A DNA stretch of 64,000 bases from NCBI GenBank assembly GCA_965230225.1, contig CBDDKM010000004.1, positions 1 through 64,000 of the forward strand, in the 5' to 3' direction. Below the pieces are notes generated by a model. That model was not told the DNA's origin and made no database searches. It was given only the letters and a program-made list of their open reading frames with translations. Made by a program: the position numbers and the translations under genes. This DNA is from CALSMU01 sp965230225. GTDB taxonomy: Bacteria > Bacteroidota > Bacteroidia > Flavobacteriales_D > Parvicellaceae. This document shows, in pieces, positions 18,173-28,507 of this stretch (the stretch's first letter is position 1; every line of letters starts with the position of its first letter).

Positions 18173-19165
18173 TTAAAATTTAGGGCACGGTACTGGCCAG
18201 GGTTTTCTTCTAACTTTTTTCGGGTCGCACAGGTGTGCTGAGAGGGTAATTTCGTGTGATCCTGCAGATCGATTGGTCAATTTGGAAATGGTGAAATCAT
18301 AACTGTATCCCATGTTAAAACGCTCAGTCTTGAACCCTACAATAGCAGCAAAAGCATCGTGATTATTGTAACCAGGTTGGTAGGCTTTAACCCCAGGTAA
18401 TCCTCTGTACCAAAGGCCAAGATTTAATTTGCTCTTGGTGTAATAAGCTCCGAGGTCCAGTTGGTCAAAATTGGTTTGGCCACGGTAGTTAAACGTAAAC
18501 CAAACTGATTCTTCACCATCGTCTTTTATTCCTCTAATGATGTGTAGTTTGTATCCTCCATGAATAGATAGCTTTCTGGGAAGTACGTTTTCTCCGTAAG
18601 AGGAAATCAGTGCATCTTCCGGTTCGATAAGGTGAAATACGGCGATACCGGCCCAGTAATCTTTTGCATAGGCTAAAACACCTGTGTTCATATCAAAGTA
18701 CATGATGTTCCCCGGAGCATTTTCGATGGTGGATACGTTTCCTCCTCGTGCTATTTGATCTCCAAACAGTAAGTTGCTAAAATCAACACTCAACAATCCA
18801 ATGCCCGGTTGAAACCCCATTCTAAGAATAAGCTCTCTAGAAAGTTTTAATTCATAAGCCAGAGAGGGGTGAAAATTAGTTCTGGAAAGTTGACCACTTC
18901 CTGAAATATCTCTACTAAAGAGAAAACCAACACCCATGTTTTGTTTGTACGCATAATGATCGAAAGACATTAAGTAAGTACTGTATCCTGGTCCAATTCC
19001 TGCCCATTGATTACGATGTACAGCAGCAATTCTGGAGCATGCCTGAGCACCTGTGAATCCAGGGTTTAAATTAACCGGAGAGGCGTAAAACTGAGTGAAA
19101 TGCATATCCTGCGCATAGGACAATGCCGGAGCCAGATACAATAGTATTTTTATTAGAATTCTCAT
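18173..19165 (-). CDS. PorP/SprF family T9SS outer-membrane protein
   Basis: The 330-residue product has a signal peptide ending at S-Y-A-Q, followed by D-M-H-F-T-Q-F-Y-A-S-P-V-N-L-N-P-G-F-T-G, the family hallmark. The rest is outer-membrane beta strands, closing with Y-S-Y-D-F-T-I-S-K-L and G-S-H-E-I-T-L-S. The ATG overlaps the stop of the giant adhesin gene by one base (TAATG), a sign of translational coupling. It is therefore the likely SprF-type partner for that adhesin, as sprF follows sprB in Flavobacterium. The C-terminus K-V-R-R-K-P-W-P-V-P-C-P-K-F is longer and more basic than in the second PorP here. Confidence 0.94.
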   Translation of the reverse strand: MRILIKILLYLAPALSYAQDMHFTQFYASPVNLNPGFTGAQACSRIAAVHRNQWAGIGPGYSTYLMSFDHYAYKQNMGVGFLFSRDISGSGQLSRTNFHPSLAYELKLSRELILRMGFQPGIGLLSVDFSNLLFGDQIARGGNVSTIENAPGNIMYFDMNTGVLAYAKDYWAGIAVFHLIEPEDALISSYGENVLPRKLSIHGGYKLHIIRGIKDDGEESVWFTFNYRGQTNFDQLDLGAYYTKSKLNLGLWYRGLPGVKAYQPGYNNHDAFAAIVGFKTERFNMGYSYDFTISKLTNRSAGSHEITLSAHLCDPKKVRRKPWPVPCPKF

Positions 19166-22100
19166 TATCTCAACAGGGTTACATTTCCAATTTTATTATA
19201 TACAGCACCATTGTTTAATCTGGCATATGCTTTCCAGGCATATACCCCTTGTGGAGCTAATTTTCCGTGGTAAAATCCATCCCAACCTTTGTTTATGTCA
19301 AATGATTCGAAAATCAGTTCCCCCCATCGGTTAAATATTCTTAATTCGTATTCTTCCACGCCTGATGTATAAGGGAAAAAGTTATCGTTATCAAGGCTGT
19401 TTACATCGTAGTAGCCTCCCGATGTATTGTCAATACTTGGAGTAAATGCATTCGGGAAAATGAAGTCAGCGTGAGTGGTTACATCAGTATATGCAGTATC
19501 AGCACATCCAAATTCATTGTAGGCAATCATTTGTACATGGAAATCACCAATGCTGGAATACAAGTGCTGCGGAGATTCATCGGTCGAAATAGTTCCGTCA
19601 CCAAAATTCCATTCATAATCTGTAGCCCCCACCGATTGGTTGTTACAGATTAACTCATCTATTGGTAGCTCCAACATGGTGGAGTTTACTGTAAAGGCTG
19701 CTGTTGGATGGTCGAAAATATGAACGATAAAGGGTGAGTTGGTATTATCACTAGTACAACCATTCCCCGTGGTAATGGTAAGATTAACATAATAGGTTCC
19801 CGGTAATTCAAATTCGTGTTCAGGGTCTTGTAACTGCGAGGTGGTGCCATCTCCAAAGTCCCATTCCCAATAATGAATTTGATCTGCGCTATTTCCAGTT
19901 AATGAGCTATCGTAAAACGAAATATACCCCGGAGCACAAGCACTATCTTCATCGGAAGAGATAATAAGGGTTGGAGGTGGATTAAAAACAACAACAGCAG
20001 TATCGGTTACGGATGCACCACAAGAGTTAGTAGCGGTAACCACATAATTAGTTGGCTGAGATGGCGATACCGTAAATGGCCCTAAACCAGTTCCCAGAGC
20101 ATTGTTCCAGGTGTAAGTTAACGAATCAAATACTCCATTAGACTGAGCGTATATTTGAGTGCTTTGCCCCGGACAAATAGAAGGTACTGTAACGAATGCT
20201 TCCAGATTAGACGCATCTAAGGCGTTTACTACCATGTAAGAATTATCCAAAGATCCAGGACACCCATTCGCGTCAAATGCCATTACCGTATAATTTGTTG
20301 TAACTAGTGGGGAGTCGGATAAGGCTCCTGAATTGGTAACACCAATTGGTTGCCAGGTATAGCTGTAGTTTCCGTTACCTCCAGTGGCTGATGCAAACAA
20401 CGAACCTTGAGAACCTAAGCAAAGAGTGTCATCATCGGATACCGTAGTGATAATTGGAGCAGGCTGATTAATTGTGCCATTGTTTGTGGCAGTACATCCG
20501 TTGGCATCTGTAACTGTTATAGAGTATAATCCACCGGTTAGGTTTTGTGCATTGATCCCAGTTTGAGTATTAGACCACAAGTAGGTATAAGGTAGTATTC
20601 CTCCAACTGTACTGGTGTAAATTGTACCATCTGTACTGGAATTACAGGTAGGGTGGATGATACTATCAATACTGGTGACAAGTAGATCAGGCTCCGTAAT
20701 GGTGACCGATGTTCCTGCCTGGCAATTATTCTGATCGGTAACTATTACACTATGGATTCCCGGAGGTAAATTACCAACCGTGTCAGTATTGGAAACCCCT
20801 GGGTTCCAGGTATAGTTGTATCCAGGCGTGCCACCATTTACAGTGATTTCTATGTAGCCATCATTTAACCCTCTGCATGAAATGTTTCTTATGGAGTCAA
20901 CATTGATGGTGATTTGTTGAGGATCTGTAATGGTAACAGAGTCGATAGCAGTACATCCATTTGAGTCGGTTATTACACCATAATAAGTTCCTGCTATCAA
21001 TGAATTTCCGATAGCTGAGTTTCCTCCGTATGGTAGCCAATTATAATTATAAGGAGCAGTTCCTCCCGCTCCTTGTATGGTAGCAGTTCCATTATTCCCT
21101 GCAAAACAGGAAGGAGAAGTAGAGGCTATAATACTAGCTGTTGGTCCGGCAATATTGTTAATCGTAGTGGATAATGTTTGTGTACATCCTTCAAAATCGG
21201 TAATGGTTACACTGTATGTTCCCGGAGCCAGTCCTGTAATGTTTGAAGTGGTAATTCCACTTCCCCAGTCATAGGAATAGGGAGGAGTACCTCCTGAAAT
21301 CAAAGCGGTAATACTACCATTGGATAAACCACAGGTAGGGTGTAATACATCCAGAGAACCACTTAATGCAGGTGGCTGTGTAATAACCAAAGAAACAGAA
21401 GTCTGACAATTATTGAAGTCGGATACCTGAACGGAGTAAGTGCCTGCAGATAAACCAGTTTCTATTTGATTGGTTCCTCCACCAGGAGTCCATGAATAAG
21501 AGTATCCTGGCGTACCTCCGGAAGGTGTAATGGCAGCCGCACCATTAGCACCACCGAAACATCCATTTGGAGTTACGGTAGTACTTGCAGATAGTGCGTT
21601 GGCTGGCTCTGTTATCTGGATGTTATTTGTGGTGGAACATCCATTTTGGTCAGAAACTAAAACGGTGTAATTTCCTTGAGAAAGTCCGGAAGCAGTGGCT
21701 GAAGAGCCACCTGATGGTGTCCAGTTATATGTGTAATTTGGAGTTCCGCCGGATGGCGAAACTGTGGCAGTTCCATCATTTCCTCCAAAGCAATTTACTG
21801 CGGTAGAGGTTATGGTAGAATTTAGAGCTGTTGGTTCATTAATATCGAAAGTGGTAGTAGCTGTACAACCATTGTTGTCCGTTACCTGAACAGAATCAGT
21901 TCCAAATGTTAACCCTGTTATTGATGTGCCGTTTGCCCCTCCCGGCATCCATAGGTAAGTATATCCGGAGGTTCCCCCTGTGGTAGTTACTGAAGCAGCT
22001 CCATCGTTTCCTCCGTTACAATTTACATCTGTAGTGGATACCACATTTACCAATGGTGCAGGTTGGTTAATTAATGGTGATACTGCGGTATTGGAAATAC

Positions 22101-25100
22101 AACCATTGTTATCTATTGCCACAACAGAGTAAGTACCATAACCTAAACCAGTTGCTGTTGCATTGGTTCCTCCCGTTGGGGACCAGCTATAAGTAATTGG
22201 TACAGTACCACCAACAGCAACTGCAGTGGCTGTTCCATCTGCCCCTCCTGGGCAACTAACATTAGAAGTTGAGATGATAGAAACGGTTGGTCCAGGTGTG
22301 TCATCCACAAAAATATCTTCGGTGGCAGTACAGTTATTATCGTCGGTAACTGTTACAACATAAGTTCCAGTTGGTAATCCGGTAGCAACTGGGGTGGTAT
22401 TGTTGGTAGGTGACCAGCTATAAGTGTAATTTCCGACTCCTCCCGCTGCAATAACCGAAGCCATTCCGTTGGATAAACCACAGGTGGCAGCTAGACTATC
22501 TGGAGTAAGAGTTATTGGTGTAGGTTGAGATAATGTTAAATCGTCGGTTGCTGTACATCCGTTGGCATCTGTAACTGTAACAGAATAGTTGCCGATAGGT
22601 AAATTGCTAAGACTTTGATTAGTTAATCCGCCGGTCCAATTGTAAGAATAAGGAGGAGTTCCTCCACTTGCATTAGCTTGAACTGTTCCATCTGATCCGG
22701 ACCAACAATTTATATTGGAACCAGTAACGTTTACTGATAACGAAGTTGTAGGTTGGTCGATCATAAACGTAGTGATCAAACTACATCCATTATCATCTGT
22801 TACCTGAACAGAATCTAATCCTGCCGGTAATCCGGTTACTGATGTACCACTTGTTCCGCTAGGCATCCACAAATAGGTATATGCTCCGGTTCCTCCTAAA
22901 GTGGTTACGCTTGCCGTACCATCATTCCCTCCAAAACAACTAACAGGAGTGGTGTTTACGTCAGAAGAAAGAGCTGTGGGTTCTGAAATGGTTACTCCAA
23001 TTGAAGCTCCACAACCGTTAGACCCGTCAACGGATACAGTATAAGTTCCGGTTGGTAAATTAGTGGCCGTTGCAGAGTTACCTCCAATTGGACTCCAGGA
23101 ATAAGTAAATGGTCCTAACCCTCCAACCAAAGAAACAGTAGCAGATCCGTCAGAGCCTCCGTTACAAGAAACATCATTAGAGCTGGAAATGGTAAGCAAT
23201 GGTGCGGCATCATCGTTTACATTTCCGGAAGCTGTAGAAGTACAGCCATTAGCATCAATAACAACAACGTTGTATACCCCCGAAAACAATCCGGTAATGG
23301 TGTCGTTGGTGGATGCTGTGGGGTTCCATAAATAATTGAAAGGAGCTGCTCCACCAGATATGATGGAAACATAAGCCATTCCGTTGGCAATACCACAATT
23401 TGAGTTAACCGCTCCGGCATTAAGTATAATTTCGTCTGGTTCGGTTATGGTAACATTAGATGTATTACTACATCCATTAGCATCTGTAGCAGTAACTGAA
23501 TATGTTCCCGCCGGAAGATTGTTTTGTGATGCTCCAACCATTCCTCCCGGTTGCCAGGTGTAGGTATAAGGAGATGTTCCTCCTGTAGCATTGGCTGAGA
23601 CGGAACCATCAGAAATACCAAAACACGATGCTGGTGTTGAAGACGTGGTTACACTAACCGGAGTAGGCTCATTAATGGTAATGTTATTTTGATTCTGACA
23701 ACCATTGTCGTCAGTGATTGTTACAGTATAAATTCCAGCTGTAAGATTGTTTGCTGTACTGTTGGTACCTCCTCCCGGAGACCACAAATAGGTATAATTG
23801 GGAGTTCCACCCGCTCCCTGAGCAGAAGCATTTCCATCAGCTCCTCCATTACAGGATACATCGGTAGAAGATAGGATATTGACAGTTAATGTTGTTGGTT
23901 CATTAATGGTGTAATTGGCAGAATTAGTACATCCGTTATTATCTGTTGCTGTAACGCTATAATTGCCGCTAGCTAACCCTGAAATAGAAGCTCCGGTTTG
24001 CCCTCCTGGAGCCCAGGTATAAGTGTAGCCTGCAATACCACCAGAAGCACTTGCGCTCGCAGTTCCATTGTCTAAATAATCACAAGTCTCATCTGTGGTG
24101 GTTACTGATATGGTAATAGGAGAAGGTTCAATGACCTCAGTCGAGTCGGTTAAACTACACCCTAATGCATCAGTAATGGTTACGGAATGATACCCTGCTG
24201 ATAGATTAAGTTCTAAACTACTGTTACCTCCAGTGTTGTTCCATAAATAGGTATACAAAGGAGTTCCTCCTGATACATTGGCGGTAATACTTCCGTCATT
24301 GCCTCCAAAGCAACTGGTGTTGGATGCTCCAAATACGATACTCAATGGTAACGGCTCTCCAACAACATAAGTGTCTGTTTGTGTACATCCGTTTGCATCA
24401 GTAATGGTAACCGAATAACTACCTGCTGTTAAATTAGAAATGTCTTGAGTCGTTTGGCCTCCAGGTAACCACAGGTATGTAAATGGTCCTGTTCCTCCCA
24501 CAGGAAGTAGTTGGATGGAACCATCGTTTCCTCCTGCACAGGTTACATCACTAATTGTAGCTGTTGATGAAATAGGAGCAATAGGTTCAGTAATAGTAAC
24601 TGATGTCTGAGCAGTACAATTGTTTAAATCGGACACATCAACAGTATAGGTGCCAGCAGATAAATTGTTAATGGAAGGAGTGGTAGCTCCCCCTGGATTC
24701 CAGGAATAGATATACCCAGGGGTTCCTCCGGAAACGCCCACGGAAGCGCTACCATCATTCCCACTTGAACAACTAATATTGGTTTGACTGGTGGTTAATA
24801 CTATTGGGTTAGGTTCGTTAATGGTTGCAAAACCGGATGCTGTACATCCGTTATTATCAGTAACAGTTATTGGATAGGTTCCTGCACTTAAGTTATTGAT
24901 GGTAGGAGTAGTTTGTCCTCCGTTGGCCCATAAATAATTGTACCCGATAGTTCCTCCTGAGGCAGTTACAGTTGCAGAACCATCATCCAAATAATCGCAC
25001 GATTCATCGGTAGAAGTAATGTTAAGTAGAATAGGAGATGGTTCGGTAATAATTACTGAATCCAAAATGGAGCAGCCATTGTTATCCGTTATGGTTACTA

Positions 25101-27849
25101 CATGTGTTCCAGCGGTAAGGCCCATTACGTTGTCCGAAGTTGCTCCCGAAGGTGACCAGCTATAAGAATAGGGTGGAGTTCCATTAGTTACCTGACAATA
25201 CGCGGTACCATCATTACCTCCATTACAACTTACATTGGTGGGAGTAATGTTTGAAGTCATGGCAACCGGATCGAATATTGTATCTGATGTAGAAGCAGTA
25301 CAACCATTAGAGTCGGTAACGGTAACTGTATAGTTTCCTGCGGATAAATTCGATGCAGTTGGAGTAGAAGCTCCTCCAGGAGTCCATGAATAATTATATG
25401 GAGTTGTTCCTCCAAATGCAGAAGCACTTAATGAACCATCCGCATAACCGGGACAAGTAACATTGATACCAGAACTACTTACCGATAAGGGTGCTGGTTG
25501 AGTAATGGTAGTGGATGCCTGAAGCTGGCACCCTAAACCGTTGGTGATGGTTACATCATAGCTTCCAATACTCAATCCAGTTATAGTGGCGTTAGTTTGG
25601 GTTGGTACTGTATTCCACAGGTAGGTAAAAGGAGCGATGCCTCCGGTAATGTTAACCGTAGCAGAGGCATCGCTCAACCCATAGCAACTTACATTATCTT
25701 GTGTAAATGAAGGTGTTCCAATGAACCCTAAAAAGTATATTCTGATGGTATCTGATTCTGTAGGGCACCCTCCATTGCTGGAAGAGGTTAGTACCAAATC
25801 CACAAAGCCGTTATTAATTTCGTTGGTGGTGGGGGTGTAGGTCATTCCGGAAAGTGTAGTATTGTTTGGGGAGTAAGTACCGAGTCCGCCAGACCAGGTT
25901 CCTCCACTAGCTCCGGTTATGGTAGCATTTAATGTGGCAATGGGGTTCTGAATACAAACGGTGTCATCCACACCGGCATCTACCACAGTAGGATTGGTAA
26001 ATTCAGTAACCACTACAGTAGTAAAAACAGGAGGACATCCAGTATTGTCACTCAGTTCTACAGTATAGGTTCCTGCTCCAACTATATTGGTTTGAGATGG
26101 GTTGGCATTGTTCCATAAGTAACTATATGGGGGAGTACCTCCATTTCCATTGGCTGTTAAAGTAGTAGAAGTTTGACCAAAACAAATAACAGGCACCTGA
26201 GGGTTAATGGTAACAGAAAGTGATGGGTTGAATGTAACTCTAACGGTATCGCAAACAAAAGCATTGTTACAAGAAGCTGCTGTTCCACAAATCATGTAAT
26301 CCACATAAGCCGGAGGAGTTCCTGTTTGAGTAATGATAGGGTCAATACATCCGTTAGTACAGGACAAGTAACTATCGTAATCTCCCTGGTTACCGGGAGA
26401 AATGGAAGTCCAAACCACTGTTGAGTCAATATAGCCAGAAGCGGATAGTGTATCTGTACAGCCATCGTTAATAATGATATCCGAACCGGCAACAGGTGGG
26501 TTGGGTTGCGGACAGTTCACTACATTGATTTGGAAGTCCCTTAATGTCTCGTCAATCAGTACACCATTTCTGAATTCCTGAACTTTTATACCCACAACAA
26601 ACTGTCCTAACATTGGTGGTGTTCCTGAAAGAATCCCGGTGCTGGGGTCCAAATTTAGCGGTGCTCCTCCCAAAGGGTTAGTAGCGGAAAAACCAGGTTC
26701 CCACAACACTGGTTGAAATGAAGCTGTATTACCCGGGAATGTTGGGTCCAAAGGCCCATTTCCATTATCTCCATCGTATGGTGTATAAAAAGAGTACACC
26801 AGGGAGTCTCCATCCGGGTCTAAGGCTGAATGATCGTAGACAAATGGCTGTCCCTGACAAAGAAACAGAGGAGGAGATAGTGTAAATGTTGCACTATTGT
26901 TATCAATGAATAAATTATTAAACACAGATACATTGTCTATTCTATACCTTTCATTGGTTGGAGAATTTCCCCCGTAGTGCACTCTAACTTCAATTTGCAC
27001 GGTGTTGCCAATTACACCATTATGGCTGGCAAAAGCATTGTTAAAATCATTTACCATGGTTCCGTTGGTACCAAAAAGTGTTCTGGGGCCTCCGTTTAGG
27101 CGATAGTATACAAAAAGGGAGTCGCTGTTTTCGAAATTTCCGTTTTCGGATAAATCTACACTTAGATCAACACCTCCGGGAAAAGATGAAATGTTGATGA
27201 CTTCAGAGGACCAGGTGGCTTCACCATTGTTTGCCCCTCTAAATTGAAACCTGTTGTTATTTACATTAGCACTTTGAGGTGCTGTTGCTCCATTAGCAAC
27301 ACTCCATGCAGTGGCACCATTGTCCACGGTAGTTCCGTTTGCCAAACTAAAATCCTCCAGCCATACGGAACTGGTTCCGGGAATGTAAGAGTAGAAACTT
27401 TCTCCAATACAGTTACAGGTAGCATCTATATTAACAATGCTTAAATTTCTGGCTATGATTTGATAATATAGATGATACCCACCCGGATTAGGAGGTAAAT
27501 TTGTTACGGTTTTGGTGTATATTCCTTCTTCTACACATGGCATAGGGGTGGGAGGAATGGCACAAGGATCAAGATTAGAAGGAAGTGAGGTAACACTTTG
27601 CAGACTCATGGAGAAGTCTTTAGAGGTTGAAAAAGTAGAACCATTATTCCCCCTTACGCTGATATTAACATTACCTGGAAAACCTGCGGTACCAGGGCCA
27701 CAATCTCTGTAAAGTTTTAAAGTAACAGTGTAGCTTGAACCACCGTTATGAACATAAGTTAAAGATCCTCCTACGATATGAGTAGCGTAGGAGGAAATGG
27801 TTGTTATAATTAGGACTATAAAAAGAGAATATTTGCTGTAGGTTTTCAA
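19165..27849 (-). CDS. Giant SprB-repeat surface adhesin, T9SS type B
   Basis: The 2894-residue product starts with a signal peptide (1-21) followed by A-T-H-I-V-G-G-S, the same head domain as in the 1877-residue protein. The head is interrupted at about 162-312 by a jelly-roll-like insert. The head resumes to about 450. After linker domains come about 23 SprB-type repeats of about 76 residues (from about 715), each with C-x-G-G-x-D-G-x-A, G-G-T-P-P-Y-x-Y-x-W and L-x-A-G-x-Y-x-V-T-V-T-D-x-N-G-C. Two PKD domains (E-W-D-F-G-D-G, E-W-N-F-G-D-G) and a type B T9SS sorting domain (F-P-N-A-F-T-P-S, F-N-R-W-G-E, G-W-D-G-F) finish it. SprB is the mobile adhesin of gliding Flavobacterium, so gliding or attachment is plausible but unproven here. 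It overlaps its PorP/SprF gene by one base. Confidence 0.93.
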   Translation of the reverse strand: MKTYSKYSLFIVLIITTISSYATHIVGGSLTYVHNGGSSYTVTLKLYRDCGPGTAGFPGNVNISVRGNNGSTFSTSKDFSMSLQSVTSLPSNLDPCAIPPTPMPCVEEGIYTKTVTNLPPNPGGYHLYYQIIARNLSIVNIDATCNCIGESFYSYIPGTSSVWLEDFSLANGTTVDNGATAWSVANGATAPQSANVNNNRFQFRGANNGEATWSSEVINISSFPGGVDLSVDLSENGNFENSDSLFVYYRLNGGPRTLFGTNGTMVNDFNNAFASHNGVIGNTVQIEVRVHYGGNSPTNERYRIDNVSVFNNLFIDNNSATFTLSPPLFLCQGQPFVYDHSALDPDGDSLVYSFYTPYDGDNGNGPLDPTFPGNTASFQPVLWEPGFSATNPLGGAPLNLDPSTGILSGTPPMLGQFVVGIKVQEFRNGVLIDETLRDFQINVVNCPQPNPPVAGSDIIINDGCTDTLSASGYIDSTVVWTSISPGNQGDYDSYLSCTNGCIDPIITQTGTPPAYVDYMICGTAASCNNAFVCDTVRVTFNPSLSVTINPQVPVICFGQTSTTLTANGNGGTPPYSYLWNNANPSQTNIVGAGTYTVELSDNTGCPPVFTTVVVTEFTNPTVVDAGVDDTVCIQNPIATLNATITGASGGTWSGGLGTYSPNNTTLSGMTYTPTTNEINNGFVDLVLTSSSNGGCPTESDTIRIYFLGFIGTPSFTQDNVSCYGLSDASATVNITGGIAPFTYLWNTVPTQTNATITGLSIGSYDVTITNGLGCQLQASTTITQPAPLSVSSSGINVTCPGYADGSLSASAFGGTTPYNYSWTPGGASTPTASNLSAGNYTVTVTDSNGCTASTSDTIFDPVAMTSNITPTNVSCNGGNDGTAYCQVTNGTPPYSYSWSPSGATSDNVMGLTAGTHVVTITDNNGCSILDSVIITEPSPILLNITSTDESCDYLDDGSATVTASGGTIGYNYLWANGGQTTPTINNLSAGTYPITVTDNNGCTASGFATINEPNPIVLTTSQTNISCSSGNDGSASVGVSGGTPGYIYSWNPGGATTPSINNLSAGTYTVDVSDLNNCTAQTSVTITEPIAPISSTATISDVTCAGGNDGSIQLLPVGGTGPFTYLWLPGGQTTQDISNLTAGSYSVTITDANGCTQTDTYVVGEPLPLSIVFGASNTSCFGGNDGSITANVSGGTPLYTYLWNNTGGNSSLELNLSAGYHSVTITDALGCSLTDSTEVIEPSPITISVTTTDETCDYLDNGTASASASGGIAGYTYTWAPGGQTGASISGLASGNYSVTATDNNGCTNSANYTINEPTTLTVNILSSTDVSCNGGADGNASAQGAGGTPNYTYLWSPGGGTNSTANNLTAGIYTVTITDDNGCQNQNNITINEPTPVSVTTSSTPASCFGISDGSVSANATGGTSPYTYTWQPGGMVGASQNNLPAGTYSVTATDANGCSNTSNVTITEPDEIILNAGAVNSNCGIANGMAYVSIISGGAAPFNYLWNPTASTNDTITGLFSGVYNVVVIDANGCTSTASGNVNDDAAPLLTISSSNDVSCNGGSDGSATVSLVGGLGPFTYSWSPIGGNSATATNLPTGTYTVSVDGSNGCGASIGVTISEPTALSSDVNTTPVSCFGGNDGTASVTTLGGTGAYTYLWMPSGTSGTSVTGLPAGLDSVQVTDDNGCSLITTFMIDQPTTSLSVNVTGSNINCWSGSDGTVQANASGGTPPYSYNWTGGLTNQSLSNLPIGNYSVTVTDANGCTATDDLTLSQPTPITLTPDSLAATCGLSNGMASVIAAGGVGNYTYSWSPTNNTTPVATGLPTGTYVVTVTDDNNCTATEDIFVDDTPGPTVSIISTSNVSCPGGADGTATAVAVGGTVPITYSWSPTGGTNATATGLGYGTYSVVAIDNNGCISNTAVSPLINQPAPLVNVVSTTDVNCNGGNDGAASVTTTGGTSGYTYLWMPGGANGTSITGLTFGTDSVQVTDNNGCTATTTFDINEPTALNSTITSTAVNCFGGNDGTATVSPSGGTPNYTYNWTPSGGSSATASGLSQGNYTVLVSDQNGCSTTNNIQITEPANALSASTTVTPNGCFGGANGAAAITPSGGTPGYSYSWTPGGGTNQIETGLSAGTYSVQVSDFNNCQTSVSLVITQPPALSGSLDVLHPTCGLSNGSITALISGGTPPYSYDWGSGITTSNITGLAPGTYSVTITDFEGCTQTLSTTINNIAGPTASIIASTSPSCFAGNNGTATIQGAGGTAPYNYNWLPYGGNSAIGNSLIAGTYYGVITDSNGCTAIDSVTITDPQQITINVDSIRNISCRGLNDGYIEITVNGGTPGYNYTWNPGVSNTDTVGNLPPGIHSVIVTDQNNCQAGTSVTITEPDLLVTSIDSIIHPTCNSSTDGTIYTSTVGGILPYTYLWSNTQTGINAQNLTGGLYSITVTDANGCTATNNGTINQPAPIITTVSDDDTLCLGSQGSLFASATGGNGNYSYTWQPIGVTNSGALSDSPLVTTNYTVMAFDANGCPGSLDNSYMVVNALDASNLEAFVTVPSICPGQSTQIYAQSNGVFDSLTYTWNNALGTGLGPFTVSPSQPTNYVVTATNSCGASVTDTAVVVFNPPPTLIISSDEDSACAPGYISFYDSSLTGNSADQIHYWEWDFGDGTTSQLQDPEHEFELPGTYYVNLTITTGNGCTSDNTNSPFIVHIFDHPTAAFTVNSTMLELPIDELICNNQSVGATDYEWNFGDGTISTDESPQHLYSSIGDFHVQMIAYNEFGCADTAYTDVTTHADFIFPNAFTPSIDNTSGGYYDVNSLDNDNFFPYTSGVEEYELRIFNRWGELIFESFDINKGWDGFYHGKLAPQGVYAWKAYARLNNGAVYNKIGNVTLLR
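20460..25711. repeat. About 23 SprB-type repeats (about 228 bp each)
   Basis: Within the giant adhesin gene, 23 units of about 76 codons follow one another. Each opens with a cysteine-centred N/D-V-S-C-x-G-G-x-D-G and closes with an x-x-I-x-E-P or Q-P linker. Several units belong to subtypes that recur in order: C-D-Y-L-D-D/N-G appears in units 4 and 8, and C-G-L/I-x-N-G in units 11, 15 and 20. This suggests amplification of blocks longer than one unit. Limits are approximate. Confidence 0.85.
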
Positions 27850-27868
27850 GGTGGTCTATGGTTATAGG

Positions 27869-28309
27869 TTATTTAGAAAATCCCAGAATGATGTTGCCAC
27901 ATCCATGTTTTCCTTTTCTAAAACTTGATTCGATATGATATACGCCTGTGGCGTTACAGGTATAGTTGATAGCAGTGTAATACTTTTTCGAGTCGCTGTT
28001 GTAGTTGGAGGAAATCAGCTTATGATTTCTGTCGTACAACTTTACCTTCATCTTGTTTCCTTTCTCGTCCTGATCACAAATGATGATTTTGTATTTAGAC
28101 CCTTTACTTAATATATAGGAGGCACTGGACTTGTTGTTCTCCGGATCTGTTTTAATGTCGAATGTTTTTATAAAAATGTATTCTCCCAGTTTTGGAGCAA
28201 AATGTTCTAAAAAAGCATCCGTTCCACATGGAGGAGGCGTAGAGATCATTGCTACACTGGTGATGGAGGTTAAAATGGCGAGCCCAATCAGTTTAATTTT
28301 CATCGTCAA
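27869..28309 (-). CDS. Small secreted protein preceding the adhesin gene
   Basis: The 146-residue product has a hydrophobic N-terminal signal (residues 3-22) followed by P-P-P-C-G. The remainder is beta-rich, polar and lysine-rich, and ends in G-V-Y-H-I-E-S-S-F ... H-G-C-G-N-I-I-L-G-F. Four cysteines (C28, one near 78, two late) suggest disulphides. Two ATG codons, two apart, start the frame; the second (M-K-I-K-L-I-G) gives a more typical signal peptide. It lies 19 bp upstream of the giant adhesin gene and probably heads the operon. I do not recognise a named family. It could be a periplasmic or surface helper for the adhesin. Confidence 0.8.
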   Translation of the reverse strand: MTMKIKLIGLAILTSITSVAMISTPPPCGTDAFLEHFAPKLGEYIFIKTFDIKTDPENNKSSASYILSKGSKYKIIICDQDEKGNKMKVKLYDRNHKLISSNYNSDSKKYYTAINYTCNATGVYHIESSFRKGKHGCGNIILGFSK

Positions 28310-28450
28310 ATAAGCTTAGTTCGTTTGTCTTGAGATTTTACGATAAAATTAGACCTTCAAAGAAGGGGTGTCAATTCGTTATTGTTACCATTTTTTGTTA
28401 AGCCATTTAACTGATTGAGATAGGTGAAAATACCTAGAAGTAGAAAAGAA

Positions 28451-28480
28451 AACGCCAAATGAAATGAATCATTTGGCGTT
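28451..28480 (-). terminator. Terminator after the second PorE-like gene
   Basis: AACGCCAAATGA (28451-28462) pairs perfectly with TCATTTGGCGTT (28469-28480) around a 6-base loop. On the minus strand it is followed by TTTTCTTTTCT. It ends transcription of the 28508-30148 gene and so separates that gene from the adhesin operon. Confidence 0.85.
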
Positions 28481-28507
28481 CAAAATATAGTTAGAATGAT
28501 GTTCGAT

